Of a stretch of 23,497 nt of DNA, positions 6,033 to 13,760 are shown piece after piece. The position numbers were made by a program, and so were the translations under genes. How positions within the stretch are numbered: position 1 is the first letter of the stretch; the number at the start of each line of letters is the position of its first letter. Origin of the DNA: ZLKRG08 sp964654815. Lineage in GTDB: Bacteria > Actinomycetota > Actinomycetes > Nanopelagicales > Nanopelagicaceae. The notes under the pieces are model-generated. The model was not told the DNA's origin. It worked only from the letters and a program-made list of their open reading frames with translations, and did no database searches. Location of the stretch: assembly GCA_964654815.1 (NCBI GenBank), contig CAZZLH010000022.1, positions 1 through 23,497 of the forward strand, read 5' to 3'.

Positions 6033-7520
6033 TTATTGAAGTTTTTTACTCAAGAGCCAATTTAGAATTTGATTCGCGAAATTAAGATCAAGTACTGGGC
6101 TGTGAGCGCCATTTTCTATGGTCCAAAGTTCAATACTCTTTTTTGGGCAGTTATATATGGTTGGGGTGGTTTCAGCTCCCGGCATGCTGGCTAAAAGATC
6201 AAATGGTGCGCCTTTGGTTGGTTCTTTACCGCAATCGGCCAACTTGGCCCAGCGGTTAACGCTTGACATTGCTGAGGTATATTGGTTGCCAAAGATGGCA
6301 CCACCTTCGTAACTAATTACCTGATCAGCATTGCCATGGATATGTAATAAATTGACCGGTTTAACGGCACCGCAGACTTTCTCATCGATATCTAACGCGC
6401 CAGCTAAGCCTGCAATGCCCGCAACCATATCGGGGTTCTGACAAGCAAATCTATAACTCATGAAGTGGCCGTTTGAATGACCGAAAAAATAGATGCGTTT
6501 GGCATCTACGGCTACCTTCGCTTCGATTTGCTCAATGACCATTTTCAAGTAGGCCGAATCATCCGTGGCAATGCCATTGAAATTGCAACATGCGGTCGAG
6601 GCGTTCCAGAATCGATTATTCTGGTTATCTTTTAGACCGTCGGGAGCGGCATATATAACATCTTTGCTAGCGGCCGCTTCCTTTAGAAAGTCATAACTTA
6701 TTTGGCTTGCGCTATCTCCACTATAACCATGTAGATCAATAAGCAGGGGCAAGCTCTGTCCAGATTCATATCCAGCTGGCAGGTAGACCGAAACAGGTCG
6801 CTCGCCGCCAACTACGAAAGTCAAACCATCTACCTGCTCTGTCGATTTAAAAGTGGCGCTCACGGGGCTAGTAAAGAAGATAAATCCCGCACATACTGCC
6901 AATGCTAAAGCCACGAAAGTGGAACTTCGTCTACCTATGCGTTGCGGCAAGCCACGAATTTCTGAGGCGCGGTCTTCTTGCAGATCCTTTAAGACATTTA
7001 CAAAATGAAACGCAACTCCCAACAAGGCGCCAACTGCCATAACCCAAAGCGGCGGATTTCGATCTGTAGCCAAGAAGATGCTTGCAGGTAACGCACCACA
7101 CGCAAGCGCGTACGGCAGAGGCGAGGCCCAAGAGAATTTAAAGTAGAGGTTATAAGCGATACCACAAGCCACTCCAAATAGATAAACCGCGCCACCTTTA
7201 ATACCTAGTGGACCAATCAGGTTCGCGATGATTGCAATAGGCGCCAGAATCAAAGTGGCTCGCTTTAACTCTGTTGCGGTAATAGCGCCAGCTACCAGCG
7301 GTTTATTTTGGCGTTGATGTTTTAGATCATCTGCATAATCAATCAGGTCATTACTCCAACCGATAATCAATTGACCAAGGAAGACCGTGAAAGCGATTAC
7401 ATATGCCGGACCTGGCCACCATAAAATGCTTGAGAGAGTAAAAGAGATTGCTGTAATTAAGAGCGTGGGACCGAAGTGCGCCGCCTTTAGATAGCCACGA
7501 AACTTCCCTATCTTGGGCAT
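6033..7520 (-). CDS. UbiA-type prenyltransferase fused to PHB depolymerase/feruloyl esterase-like hydrolase
   Basis: This 495-aa protein joins two families. Residues 1-200 are a UbiA membrane prenyltransferase of the SCO6045-like actinobacterial type, with the first aspartate motif NDLIDYADD (57-65) and the second KDLQED (178-183) followed by RGLPQRIG. A hydrophobic helix at about 201-218 ends in SPVSA, then residues 228-495 form an alpha/beta hydrolase of the LpqC/Esterase_PHB type. It has DLHGYSG (oxyanion region), WNASTACCNF, the nucleophile elbow GHSNG (S349), HGNAD (D399) and GAHSP (H473). The last UbiA helices appear replaced by the tether. The hydrolase is predicted to face outside, fixed to the membrane enzyme. 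No frameshift or break marks the junction. It follows the DUF805 gene by 22 bp and may be in one transcript with it. Confidence 0.88.
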   Translation of the reverse strand: MPKIGKFRGYLKAAHFGPTLLITAISFTLSSILWWPGPAYVIAFTVFLGQLIIGWSNDLIDYADDLKHQRQNKPLVAGAITATELKRATLILAPIAIIANLIGPLGIKGGAVYLFGVACGIAYNLYFKFSWASPLPYALACGALPASIFLATDRNPPLWVMAVGALLGVAFHFVNVLKDLQEDRASEIRGLPQRIGRRSSTFVALALAVCAGFIFFTSPVSATFKSTEQVDGLTFVVGGERPVSVYLPAGYESGQSLPLLIDLHGYSGDSASQISYDFLKEAAASKDVIYAAPDGLKDNQNNRFWNASTACCNFNGIATDDSAYLKMVIEQIEAKVAVDAKRIYFFGHSNGHFMSYRFACQNPDMVAGIAGLAGALDIDEKVCGAVKPVNLLHIHGNADQVISYEGGAIFGNQYTSAMSSVNRWAKLADCGKEPTKGAPFDLLASMPGAETTPTIYNCPKKSIELWTIENGAHSPVLDLNFANQILNWLLSKKLQ

Positions 7521-7542
7521 AGCGCTAATTTATTTGAAGAGC

Positions 7543-7869
7543 CTAAAGACTCTTACCATCAGGGTTATTCGGATCCTGTGGGTTATCGATGACGCTCTTT
7601 TTGAACATCAAATAGATGCTATAGAACGGCACCAAAATCCACCAGCCCGATTTTCCAACATCGTGGCTACGCCTAATCTGACAGGCCACAAGTGGCACCA
7701 AGAGGATAATCAAAATCAAGCTATTTAGCGTGGTCGCACGTGGATTTACCAAACTCGTGAAGACATCGACCACGATGAAGAAAATGAAGAAGGAGTTGTA
7801 TTGAAAGCGGGTGCTACGTCCCTTAAAGTCCCGGAAACGGCGAAGCCCGTCATTAATCGCTTCTAGCAT
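7543..7869 (-). CDS. DUF805 family membrane protein
   Basis: The 108-aa product matches the DUF805 pattern: an N-terminal FRDFKGRSTRFQYN segment, hydrophobic helices at about 27-42 and 48-63, the RRSHDVGKSGWW motif at 66-77, a third helix at about 77-89, and a polar tail. Function is unknown for the family, which consists of inner-membrane proteins. A strong ribosome site GGGAGGAG precedes the ATG. It sits between the TetR gene (43 bp upstream) and the UbiA-esterase gene (22 bp downstream), all on the minus strand. Confidence 0.88.
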   Translation of the reverse strand: MLEAINDGLRRFRDFKGRSTRFQYNSFFIFFIVVDVFTSLVNPRATTLNSLILIILLVPLVACQIRRSHDVGKSGWWILVPFYSIYLMFKKSVIDNPQDPNNPDGKSL

Positions 7870-7912
7870 TTAGCTCTCCTCCCGTGCTGATTTATGAGAA
7901 TCACTTGGAATA

Positions 7913-8434
7913 TTAGAAAAGGGTGCGATCTAGCAGATCTAAAGATTGGCGCTTGATGCTCTCTGGCGTCAATGGCGCAAGCGCTTGGCCAATCAACCAT
8001 AGAAATGCAATCGGCGCCGCATCTCCTAAGCGATGCTTCAAAACCTCGCCAACTTGACGCCAGATCTGACCTGCTACCCCTTCGCTACTTGGCATGAAGA
8101 TAGTCGGGAGCAGCTCTTTGTCGTATTTACGTAGCGCACCGATGACTTCACTCTGGGAGATAGCGGTGGCAAAGTTGATGAGGAAATCTGCCGGGGTACC
8201 TAGATATGAGAGCGCGCCTTCGACCTCATATTGCGCTAACGCGATGCCGATCGCTTCCTTATCCCGAAAGTGGTTGTAGAGCGTTGCTCTGGAAACTTGC
8301 GCCTCTGCCGCCAACTCGATCATGTTCATGGCGCGAAAGCCTTGAAGCGAGATTAACTTCTTGGCCGCGTGGATGATTGATTCGTGGGTATTGCGATACG
8401 TCGCATGCTGCCGTGCGTAAGACTCTTCGGACAT
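7913..8434 (-). CDS. TetR/AcrR family transcriptional regulator
   Basis: The 173-aa product has the N-terminal TetR DNA-binding domain (about 17-65), with the recognition helix in VSRATLYNHFRDKEA (48-62). The C-terminal half is an all-helical ligand/dimer domain with no recognisable specificity. The protein starts 9 nt after the clgR stop, with no strong ribosome site, so it is probably co-transcribed with clgR. Downstream lie the DUF805 and UbiA-esterase genes, which are possible targets. I see no palindromic operator in the short gaps around it. Confidence 0.88.
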   Translation of the reverse strand: MSEESYARQHATYRNTHESIIHAAKKLISLQGFRAMNMIELAAEAQVSRATLYNHFRDKEAIGIALAQYEVEGALSYLGTPADFLINFATAISQSEVIGALRKYDKELLPTIFMPSSEGVAGQIWRQVGEVLKHRLGDAAPIAFLWLIGQALAPLTPESIKRQSLDLLDRTLF

Positions 8435-8443
8435 TAAATTTAA

Positions 8444-8740
8444 TTAAGCAGCGTCGGAAATCTCAGAGACGCTCTTGATAGCAGGCTTAACAACCTTGAG
8501 CGCAGCCTTCTCACTCTTTGCCACTTGATTAGTAACGTCATTTAGCAATGAAGAGAGGTTGATATTTAACGCGGTGCAGATTGATGCCAATAGTTCTGAG
8601 GAAGCTTCCTTTTGACCACGTTCGACTTCAGAGAGATAACCAAGTGATACACGTGCGCCGCGAGCGACATCACGTAAGGTGCGTGACTGAGATACGCGGG
8701 CAGCGCGAAGTTGCTGACCTACCGCATCGCGAAGTAGCAC
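8444..8740 (-). CDS. clgR: ClgR-type XRE-family transcriptional regulator
   Basis: The 98-aa product has an XRE helix-turn-helix at about residues 8-64 (LRDVARGARVSLGYLSEVERGQKEAS), the length and sequence pattern of actinobacterial ClgR, and lies next to the cinA-domain gene as in other actinobacteria. ClgR activates clp protease and related stress genes. The C-terminus ends in two alanines (SDAA), and in Streptomyces the related regulators are degraded by ClpP through C-terminal alanines. The start is GTG at 8740 behind AAAGGAG. I did not find the CGC-N5-GCG type ClgR site in the 36-bp gap upstream. Confidence 0.85.
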   Translation of the reverse strand: MLLRDAVGQQLRAARVSQSRTLRDVARGARVSLGYLSEVERGQKEASSELLASICTALNINLSSLLNDVTNQVAKSEKAALKVVKPAIKSVSEISDAA

Positions 8741-8776
8741 GATTGACTCCTTTAAGTGGCTATGCTCGTCAAAAGC

Positions 8777-9262
8777 CTAACTGGTACGAAACTTAAGTAT
8801 ACGGGCAAAGGTTCCGATGGCGGTGGAGATTGTGCCGTTGCGAATCTGCTCGCGGCTACCTTCTAGGTGTAACTGGATAGCCTGATTGATAGGGCCACGG
8901 ATTGCGATCCAGACCGAGCCAGGTTCATGCCCCTCAAGCGGCGCGGGACCCGCTGCGCCGGTGGTCGCTATCGCCCAAGTAGAACCGAAAGTTTTATTGG
9001 CGCCATCTGCCATCGCATTTGCCACCGCTTCAGATACCACAGTATTTGCTTCAATAATCTTTGGATCAACGCCCAACATATGTTGTTTAAATTCATTTCG
9101 GTATGCAGTGATTCCACCTAAGAAAACTGAAGAGCTTCCTGGTGTGCTAGTTAAAGTATTGGCAAGTCCACCTGCAGTTAATGACTCTGCCACAGATATG
9201 GTTTCGCCTTTGGCAGATAAATATTCGATGATCTGTTCGACCTGTTGTTTGGTGGTGGTCAT
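8777..9262 (-). CDS. pncC: nicotinamide-nucleotide amidohydrolase (CinA C-terminal domain)
   Basis: The 161-aa product is a stand-alone CinA C-terminal domain, the enzyme that deamidates nicotinamide mononucleotide to nicotinate mononucleotide for NAD recycling. Diagnostic stretches are SVAESLTAGGLANTLT near the N-terminus, FLGGITAYRNEFK, VSEAVANAMADGA and ATTGAAGP. The length is normal for PncC. An earlier in-frame ATG at 9286 exists, but I choose 9262 because it overlaps the ptsI stop as ATGA, giving coupled translation. The clgR gene follows 36 bp downstream. Confidence 0.9.
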   Translation of the reverse strand: MTTTKQQVEQIIEYLSAKGETISVAESLTAGGLANTLTSTPGSSSVFLGGITAYRNEFKQHMLGVDPKIIEANTVVSEAVANAMADGANKTFGSTWAIATTGAAGPAPLEGHEPGSVWIAIRGPINQAIQLHLEGSREQIRNGTISTAIGTFARILKFRTS

Positions 9263-10944
9263 TTTTCCAAAATTTCTCTCGCCCAAGCTTCAGCCTCTGC
9301 AGCAGATGATGCCGCAACTGCGCGCTGTGCGGCAGCTTGGCAGGTCGCAAGATCTATCGTGGATAGAAAACCACGTACCTCTGCGATCGCCGAAGGCGCC
9401 ATTGAAAGAGAATTCACGCCCAAACCTAACAAGACTGCGGCAAGATGTGGATTGGCTGCAGCCTCACCGCAAACTCCAATCGGCTTGATCAATTGCCCAG
9501 CTGATTGTGCAGCGATCTGAATCACGCGAAGTACTGCGGGATGCCAGGTGCTAGTCATATCTGAGAGCCTGGAATCCAAGCGATCTGATGCCATCACATA
9601 TTGTGTTAAATCATTGGTGCCAAATGAACCAAAATCCACTTCGGCGAGCACCTTGTCGGCATGTATCGCCGCCGCTGGCGTCTCGACCATCACTCCCACA
9701 TGTTTGATGCCAAGCGCACGCGCGCGCTGCGCAAAATCTGCCGCCTCTGCTGGAGTATTGATCATCGGCGCCATGACCCAAAGTTCTACATCGACCTCTT
9801 TTGCAGCTTCAGCGATCGCCTGTAATTGGCGATTTAATACGCCATCGCTGGTACGAGTTAAGCGCCAGCCGCGCACTCCAAGCGCGGGGTTCTCTTCTTC
9901 AATGGCATTTATATATGGCACTGGTTTATCGCTACCTGCATCAAGTGTTCTAACCACGACGCGCTTGCCGGCCATCGGGGTAAATACCGTGCGATACATC
10001 TGAATCTGCTCTTCCACCGTTGGTTCGGTGGTTGAATCTAGAAAGAGTAATTCGGTGCGAAATAATCCGATGCCTTCGGCACCGGCAGCTGCGGCGGCAA
10101 CAGAACCTTCGCCATCGCCACAATTACCCAATAATTTAACGGGCGTGCCATCTGCAAGTCTTCCAGGTCCAGTGACACTTGCTGCGCGAGCACGTAGCGC
10201 CTCTTCACGAATCTGTTTCTCTTCGATTGTGCTCTCAGTTGGATAGGCGATCACCTCACCTGCACGACCATCTGCTAAGACTTGGGTGCCGTCCTCCAAT
10301 TGCATAACGCCGCTACAACCAACAATCGCCGGGATTCCCAAACCACGCGCCACAATTGCCGTATGCGAGGTCGGACCACCTTTTTCGACGACTAATGCAA
10401 GAGCAAATTTAAGGTTAAGTGCGGCGGTATCTGCAGGCGTTAAATCCTCTGCGACGATGATAGTTGGCGAATCAAGCACCAAGCCCTCGGATTCAGTGCC
10501 AGATAACTTTGCCAATAAGCGATTACAAATTTCATCAAGATCAGCGGCGCGCTCTGCGAAGTAACCGCCAATTGCAAGTAAAGCCTCTTTAAATCCAGCG
10601 AAGGCTGCTTCGATATCTGCTCTGGTATCGGGATAGATAATGTCTTGATCTAACCTCGCACCAATTGCCTCAACTAATGCAGGATCTTGCGCAATCATCG
10701 ATTGTGCCGATAGCACTTCACGCGCTACCTCTAGCTCTACGGTTGCCGCTGCGCGCTCTAGATCTTCGCCGACTTTATTTAGCGCCTCAAAAATCTGGCG
10801 CGGAGATGCCGGAACCGCATCTCGATTAATCTCATTTATCACCTTGCGAATCGGCCCTACCGCAACGCCAGGAGATACTCCAATGCCGGTTAAGTTCGCA
10901 GTTGAACTTCCGGGTGAGTTGCTTTGGGTGTGTGATGCGCTCAT
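9259..10944 (-). CDS. ptsI: phosphoenolpyruvate-protein phosphotransferase (PTS enzyme I)
   Basis: The 561-aa product carries the phosphorylated-histidine motif GGPTSHTAIVARGLGIPAIVG (His 194 from the ATG), flanked by the helical HPr-binding domain. The PEP-binding barrel follows with LGVRGWRLTRT and a C-terminal GVCGEAA and NSLSMAPSAI. It transfers phosphate from PEP to HPr, starting the sugar PTS cascade. No HPr or enzyme II gene is in the window. A TTG at 10953 also opens the frame, but the ATG at 10944 is preferred: a TAGAAT -10 ends 8 nt before it, which predicts a leaderless mRNA. ptsI lies between pgsA and pncC, unlike the usual actinobacterial order. Confidence 0.95.
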   Translation of the reverse strand: MSASHTQSNSPGSSTANLTGIGVSPGVAVGPIRKVINEINRDAVPASPRQIFEALNKVGEDLERAAATVELEVAREVLSAQSMIAQDPALVEAIGARLDQDIIYPDTRADIEAAFAGFKEALLAIGGYFAERAADLDEICNRLLAKLSGTESEGLVLDSPTIIVAEDLTPADTAALNLKFALALVVEKGGPTSHTAIVARGLGIPAIVGCSGVMQLEDGTQVLADGRAGEVIAYPTESTIEEKQIREEALRARAASVTGPGRLADGTPVKLLGNCGDGEGSVAAAAAGAEGIGLFRTELLFLDSTTEPTVEEQIQMYRTVFTPMAGKRVVVRTLDAGSDKPVPYINAIEEENPALGVRGWRLTRTSDGVLNRQLQAIAEAAKEVDVELWVMAPMINTPAEAADFAQRARALGIKHVGVMVETPAAAIHADKVLAEVDFGSFGTNDLTQYVMASDRLDSRLSDMTSTWHPAVLRVIQIAAQSAGQLIKPIGVCGEAAANPHLAAVLLGLGVNSLSMAPSAIAEVRGFLSTIDLATCQAAAQRAVAASSAAEAEAWAREILEK

Positions 10945-10965
10945 CGTGCGCAATTCTATTTGCCT
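10945..10965 (-). promoter_or_regulatory. putative ptsI promoter, leaderless
   Basis: On the minus strand TAGAAT lies 8 nt before the ptsI ATG, so transcription would begin at or next to the start codon. No Shine-Dalgarno is present. I could not pick a convincing -35. Confidence 0.45.
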
Positions 10966-11022
10966 GATATCGCTACGCCAATTAGAGAGTAGTTCACGCT
11001 TAACATGAACATTTGTGCGCGA

Positions 11023-11556
11023 TTAAGGCTTTGCGCTGCGCCCCTTTATCCAGGAGTGGAGATACCAATAGCCAGTTAGGTAGGTGACGAAGATTGCGAC
11101 ATACAACCATCCGTATTTAAACCAATCCAACCAGATTGGCAGTGGTAGTACGAACCAACCGATACCAAGATTCTGAAGCAGCGTCTTCAACTTGCCACCG
11201 CGATTAGCAGGGATCACGCCAGAGCGAATCACTGCGCCTCTAAATAAAGTTATCCCGATCTCTCTAAATAGCAGTGCAAACGTCGCCCACCAAGGAAAGC
11301 GATCTTGAATTGATAAAGGGATCATGGCCGCAGCAATCATCAACTTATCTGCAATTGGATCTAAAAATGTGCCAAGCGGGGTGATCTGCCCTCTGGATCT
11401 AGCTAAGTTGCCATCGATTACATCGCTCATGGCTAAAGTAAAGAAAATCGCATAACTGATCAACTGCCAGATCACTCCGGGTTGGAATAAAGTCCAGACG
11501 CCAATCGGTAGCGCGACGATTCGGGCAATAGTTATCTGATTTGGTGAGATCTTCAT
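11023..11556 (-). CDS. pgsA: CDP-diacylglycerol-glycerol-3-phosphate 3-phosphatidyltransferase
   Basis: The 177-aa membrane protein has the full CDP-alcohol phosphotransferase motif. It runs D45, D48, G49, A52, R53, G62, D66, D70 within DVIDGNLARSRG and GTFLDPIADK. Four or more hydrophobic segments surround it. It makes phosphatidylglycerol phosphate from CDP-diacylglycerol and glycerol 3-phosphate. Other CDP-alcohol transferases share the motif, but length and the rimO-pgsA order support PgsA. The ATG overlaps the rimO stop (ATGA), so the two genes are coupled. Confidence 0.9.
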   Translation of the reverse strand: MKISPNQITIARIVALPIGVWTLFQPGVIWQLISYAIFFTLAMSDVIDGNLARSRGQITPLGTFLDPIADKLMIAAAMIPLSIQDRFPWWATFALLFREIGITLFRGAVIRSGVIPANRGGKLKTLLQNLGIGWFVLPLPIWLDWFKYGWLYVAIFVTYLTGYWYLHSWIKGRSAKP

Positions 11557-12899
11557 ATCGGTCGACCTATCAAATCAGCGCCAGCTGCATCGGTGATCAC
11601 CGCGCGAACCCATTGGCCTAATCTAAAGTCTGAATCGATAAATCCCACGGTGCCATCTACCTCAGGGCCTTGGAAGGCGGCACGACCTTCTTGCAACTCG
11701 GGATCATCAATCAAAACTTCCACTGTTTCACCGATTCGAGCTGCCGCCCGCTCAGAGACTGCGTTATCTGCGATAGTAGAAAGAAGCGCAACTCGTTCGG
11801 CGATTACCTCGGGTGCCAACTTCTGATCCATGTTGAGCGCCTCGGTCCCATCTTCATCTGAATAACCAAAGACACCGACCGCATCTAATTTGGCATCCTC
11901 AATGAAATTACAGAGCGTTTGAAAATCGCTCTCACTCTCACCTGGAAAGCCGACGATAAAGTTACTGCGAATTCCGGCCTCAGGTGATAGCGCCCTAATC
12001 TGCGAGATCAAATGTAAGAATCGCTCGCTATCGCCAAAGCGCCGCATCGCGCGCAATATTGTTGCAGAGCTATGTTGGAATGAGAGATCAAAATAAGGCG
12101 CCACTTTCTCATTCTCGATCATCGCTTGAATCAAAGTAGGGCGCATCTCAGCAGGCTGAAGATAAGAGAGGCGGATTCGATTGATGCCATCGATCTTTGC
12201 AAGCTCTGGCAACAACTTCTCCATCGCTTTTAAATCTCCCAGATCTTTCCCATAACTAGTGGTGTTCTCGGAGACTAGGAAAATTTCGCTAACTCCGTTC
12301 TCGCCCAGCCATCTCGCCTCTTCAAGAATCTCCAGTGGCTGGCGCGATACGAACGCACCTCTAAATTGTGGAATCGCACAGAAGGAACAGCGGCGATCAC
12401 AACCAGAGGCGATCTTTAGCGGCGCCCAAGGTTGATCGTTAAGTCGTTCGCGAATGAACTCTGATTTGCGGGAGCGCTCAGCCGGTGCGATTGGAAGTAG
12501 TTTGCGTCGATCCTGCGGTTGATGTGGCGTTGGTTTGTGGCCCGAGAGGATCTGACCTAAACGATTAGAGATATCTTGGTAATCATCAAAGGAGAGGATG
12601 CCATCGGCCTCTGGTAGTGCGGTGGCTAATTCATTGCCATAGCGCTCTGCCATGCAACCAACTGCTACCACTGCTTTGGTGATGCCATTACCTTTTAAAG
12701 AATTTGCTTCAAGGAGCGTATTAATTGAATCCTGCTTGGCGCTTTCGATGAAGCCACAGGTATTTATTACGGCAACTTCTGCCTGCGATGCATCATCGAC
12801 TAATTTCCAGCCATCTGCTGCTAATCGGCCAGCCAACTCTTCCGAGTCCACATCATTTCGAGCGCAGCCCAAAGTAATCAAGGCCACGGTCTTGGTCAT
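11553..12899 (-). CDS. rimO: ribosomal protein S12 methylthiotransferase
   Basis: The 448-aa product has the N-terminal methylthiotransferase domain with C12 (LGCARND), C48 (NTCGF) and C82 (VGCMAERYG). The radical-SAM motif CDRRCSFC follows (C167, C171, C174), and the protein ends in a TRAM-like beta domain (about 385-448). It adds a methylthio group to Asp of ribosomal protein uS12, using two iron-sulfur clusters. The LGCARND start separates it from MiaB, which usually has an LGCQMN motif. It begins 2 bp after the RodZ-like gene and overlaps pgsA. Confidence 0.95.
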   Translation of the reverse strand: MTKTVALITLGCARNDVDSEELAGRLAADGWKLVDDASQAEVAVINTCGFIESAKQDSINTLLEANSLKGNGITKAVVAVGCMAERYGNELATALPEADGILSFDDYQDISNRLGQILSGHKPTPHQPQDRRKLLPIAPAERSRKSEFIRERLNDQPWAPLKIASGCDRRCSFCAIPQFRGAFVSRQPLEILEEARWLGENGVSEIFLVSENTTSYGKDLGDLKAMEKLLPELAKIDGINRIRLSYLQPAEMRPTLIQAMIENEKVAPYFDLSFQHSSATILRAMRRFGDSERFLHLISQIRALSPEAGIRSNFIVGFPGESESDFQTLCNFIEDAKLDAVGVFGYSDEDGTEALNMDQKLAPEVIAERVALLSTIADNAVSERAAARIGETVEVLIDDPELQEGRAAFQGPEVDGTVGFIDSDFRLGQWVRAVITDAAGADLIGRPI

Positions 12900-12901
12900 G
12901 G

Positions 12902-13642
12902 CTAAGAATTTACCCCATAACTGACATTAACCACTTCACCACTTGCCCCGAGTGGCGGAACTTCTTTGCCATTTACTATGAGTTTTACCGCACCGGCATT
13001 ACCAATTCTTAAATTTACCTCTTCGGTACTTGAAAAAATTAATTCTTGACCCTCAAATGCTCGCCCCGAAAATAAGGTGACATTTGCTTTATCAGTCACA
13101 AATAACCAACTAGAGCCATTTATTGCGGATAACTTAACCTCTACCCCGCTACCTGATGAATATGTGTTGGGAGTAGTTGATGGCGTTGGAGTGGCGCTGG
13201 CGGTTGGAGTAGTCGATGCTTTGGGCGAAGCAACTACCTTCGGCTCGTTGGCGCTCTGTCTTAAGTTGCTTACTGCGAAAGATACGAAGAAGAGCGTCAC
13301 TAATCCGATGATTGATGCGGTTAAGAGTTGTTTGTAAGTGATCTTGCTCTTCTCTGAGATGGCACCGGTGACATTGTTTTCAACTAATTGATCATGAATC
13401 GGGCGTTTTGCCTGTGCGTGCTCGCTGTCATATGCACTTAGTAACTCCTCGGCTGGAGTACCTGTAATCCTTGCGATGCTACGCAGGTGGCCTCTGGCGT
13501 AGGTATCACCGCCAGCGTTACGGAAATTATTATCTTCAAATTCACTTAGTAACGATGCGCGGATATTTGTTCGGGTGGAGAGTTGGTCAAGGGTCAGACC
13601 CGCGGCTTTACGCGCATCCTTTAATAGCTGACCCAGGCTCAT
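12902..13642 (-). CDS. RodZ-like helix-turn-helix membrane protein
   Basis: The 246-aa product has a cytoplasmic HTH_25 domain (about 1-72, with LLKDARKAAGLTLDQLSTRTNI), a single transmembrane helix (about 106-126), a Pro/Thr/Ser/Ala-rich linker (about 138-165) and a DUF4115-type beta domain outside the membrane (about 167-246). This is the architecture of RodZ, the cell-shape protein that links MreB to the wall machinery. In actinobacteria without MreB its partners are unknown, and none is visible here. A good AAGGGG ribosome site precedes the ATG. It heads the rimO-pgsA run. Confidence 0.85.
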   Translation of the reverse strand: MSLGQLLKDARKAAGLTLDQLSTRTNIRASLLSEFEDNNFRNAGGDTYARGHLRSIARITGTPAEELLSAYDSEHAQAKRPIHDQLVENNVTGAISEKSKITYKQLLTASIIGLVTLFFVSFAVSNLRQSANEPKVVASPKASTTPTASATPTPSTTPNTYSSGSGVEVKLSAINGSSWLFVTDKANVTLFSGRAFEGQELIFSSTEEVNLRIGNAGAVKLIVNGKEVPPLGASGEVVNVSYGVNS

Positions 13643-13702
13643 AAGACCCCTTAAAACTTGCGCGAAGCGCGCGAATTTACTGAGAGAAGTCTAAGGCGGG
13701 TG

Positions 13703-13730
13703 AGGCGCTATCGCCTAGTGACAATCACTA
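13703..13730. promoter_or_regulatory. two adjacent inverted repeats upstream of the RodZ-like gene
   Basis: AGGCG/CGCCT with a 4-nt loop (13703-13716) is followed directly by the 15-bp palindrome TAGTGACAATCACTA (13716-13730). They lie in the 118-bp gap between ftsK and the RodZ-like gene. No T-tract follows, so an operator for the rodZ-rimO-pgsA run is likelier than a terminator for ftsK, but this is unproven. Confidence 0.4.
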
Positions 13731-13760
13731 ATCACCCTGTAAGCCACCCCAGTAAAGGCA

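Noticed and set aside
6033..7520. UbiA-esterase fusion as two separate genes
   Set aside because: The frame is continuous with no stop or internal ribosome site near the junction, so I kept it as one gene, noting that an assembly error cannot be excluded.
8741..8776. ClgR autoregulatory site
   Set aside because: No CGC-N5-GCG pattern could be found in the gap before clgR.
8886..9488. 200-codon plus-strand frame opposite pncC and ptsI
   Set aside because: It is antisense to two clear enzymes and has no domain of its own.
9548..10003. 151-codon plus-strand frame opposite ptsI
   Set aside because: Antisense shadow of a well-supported gene.
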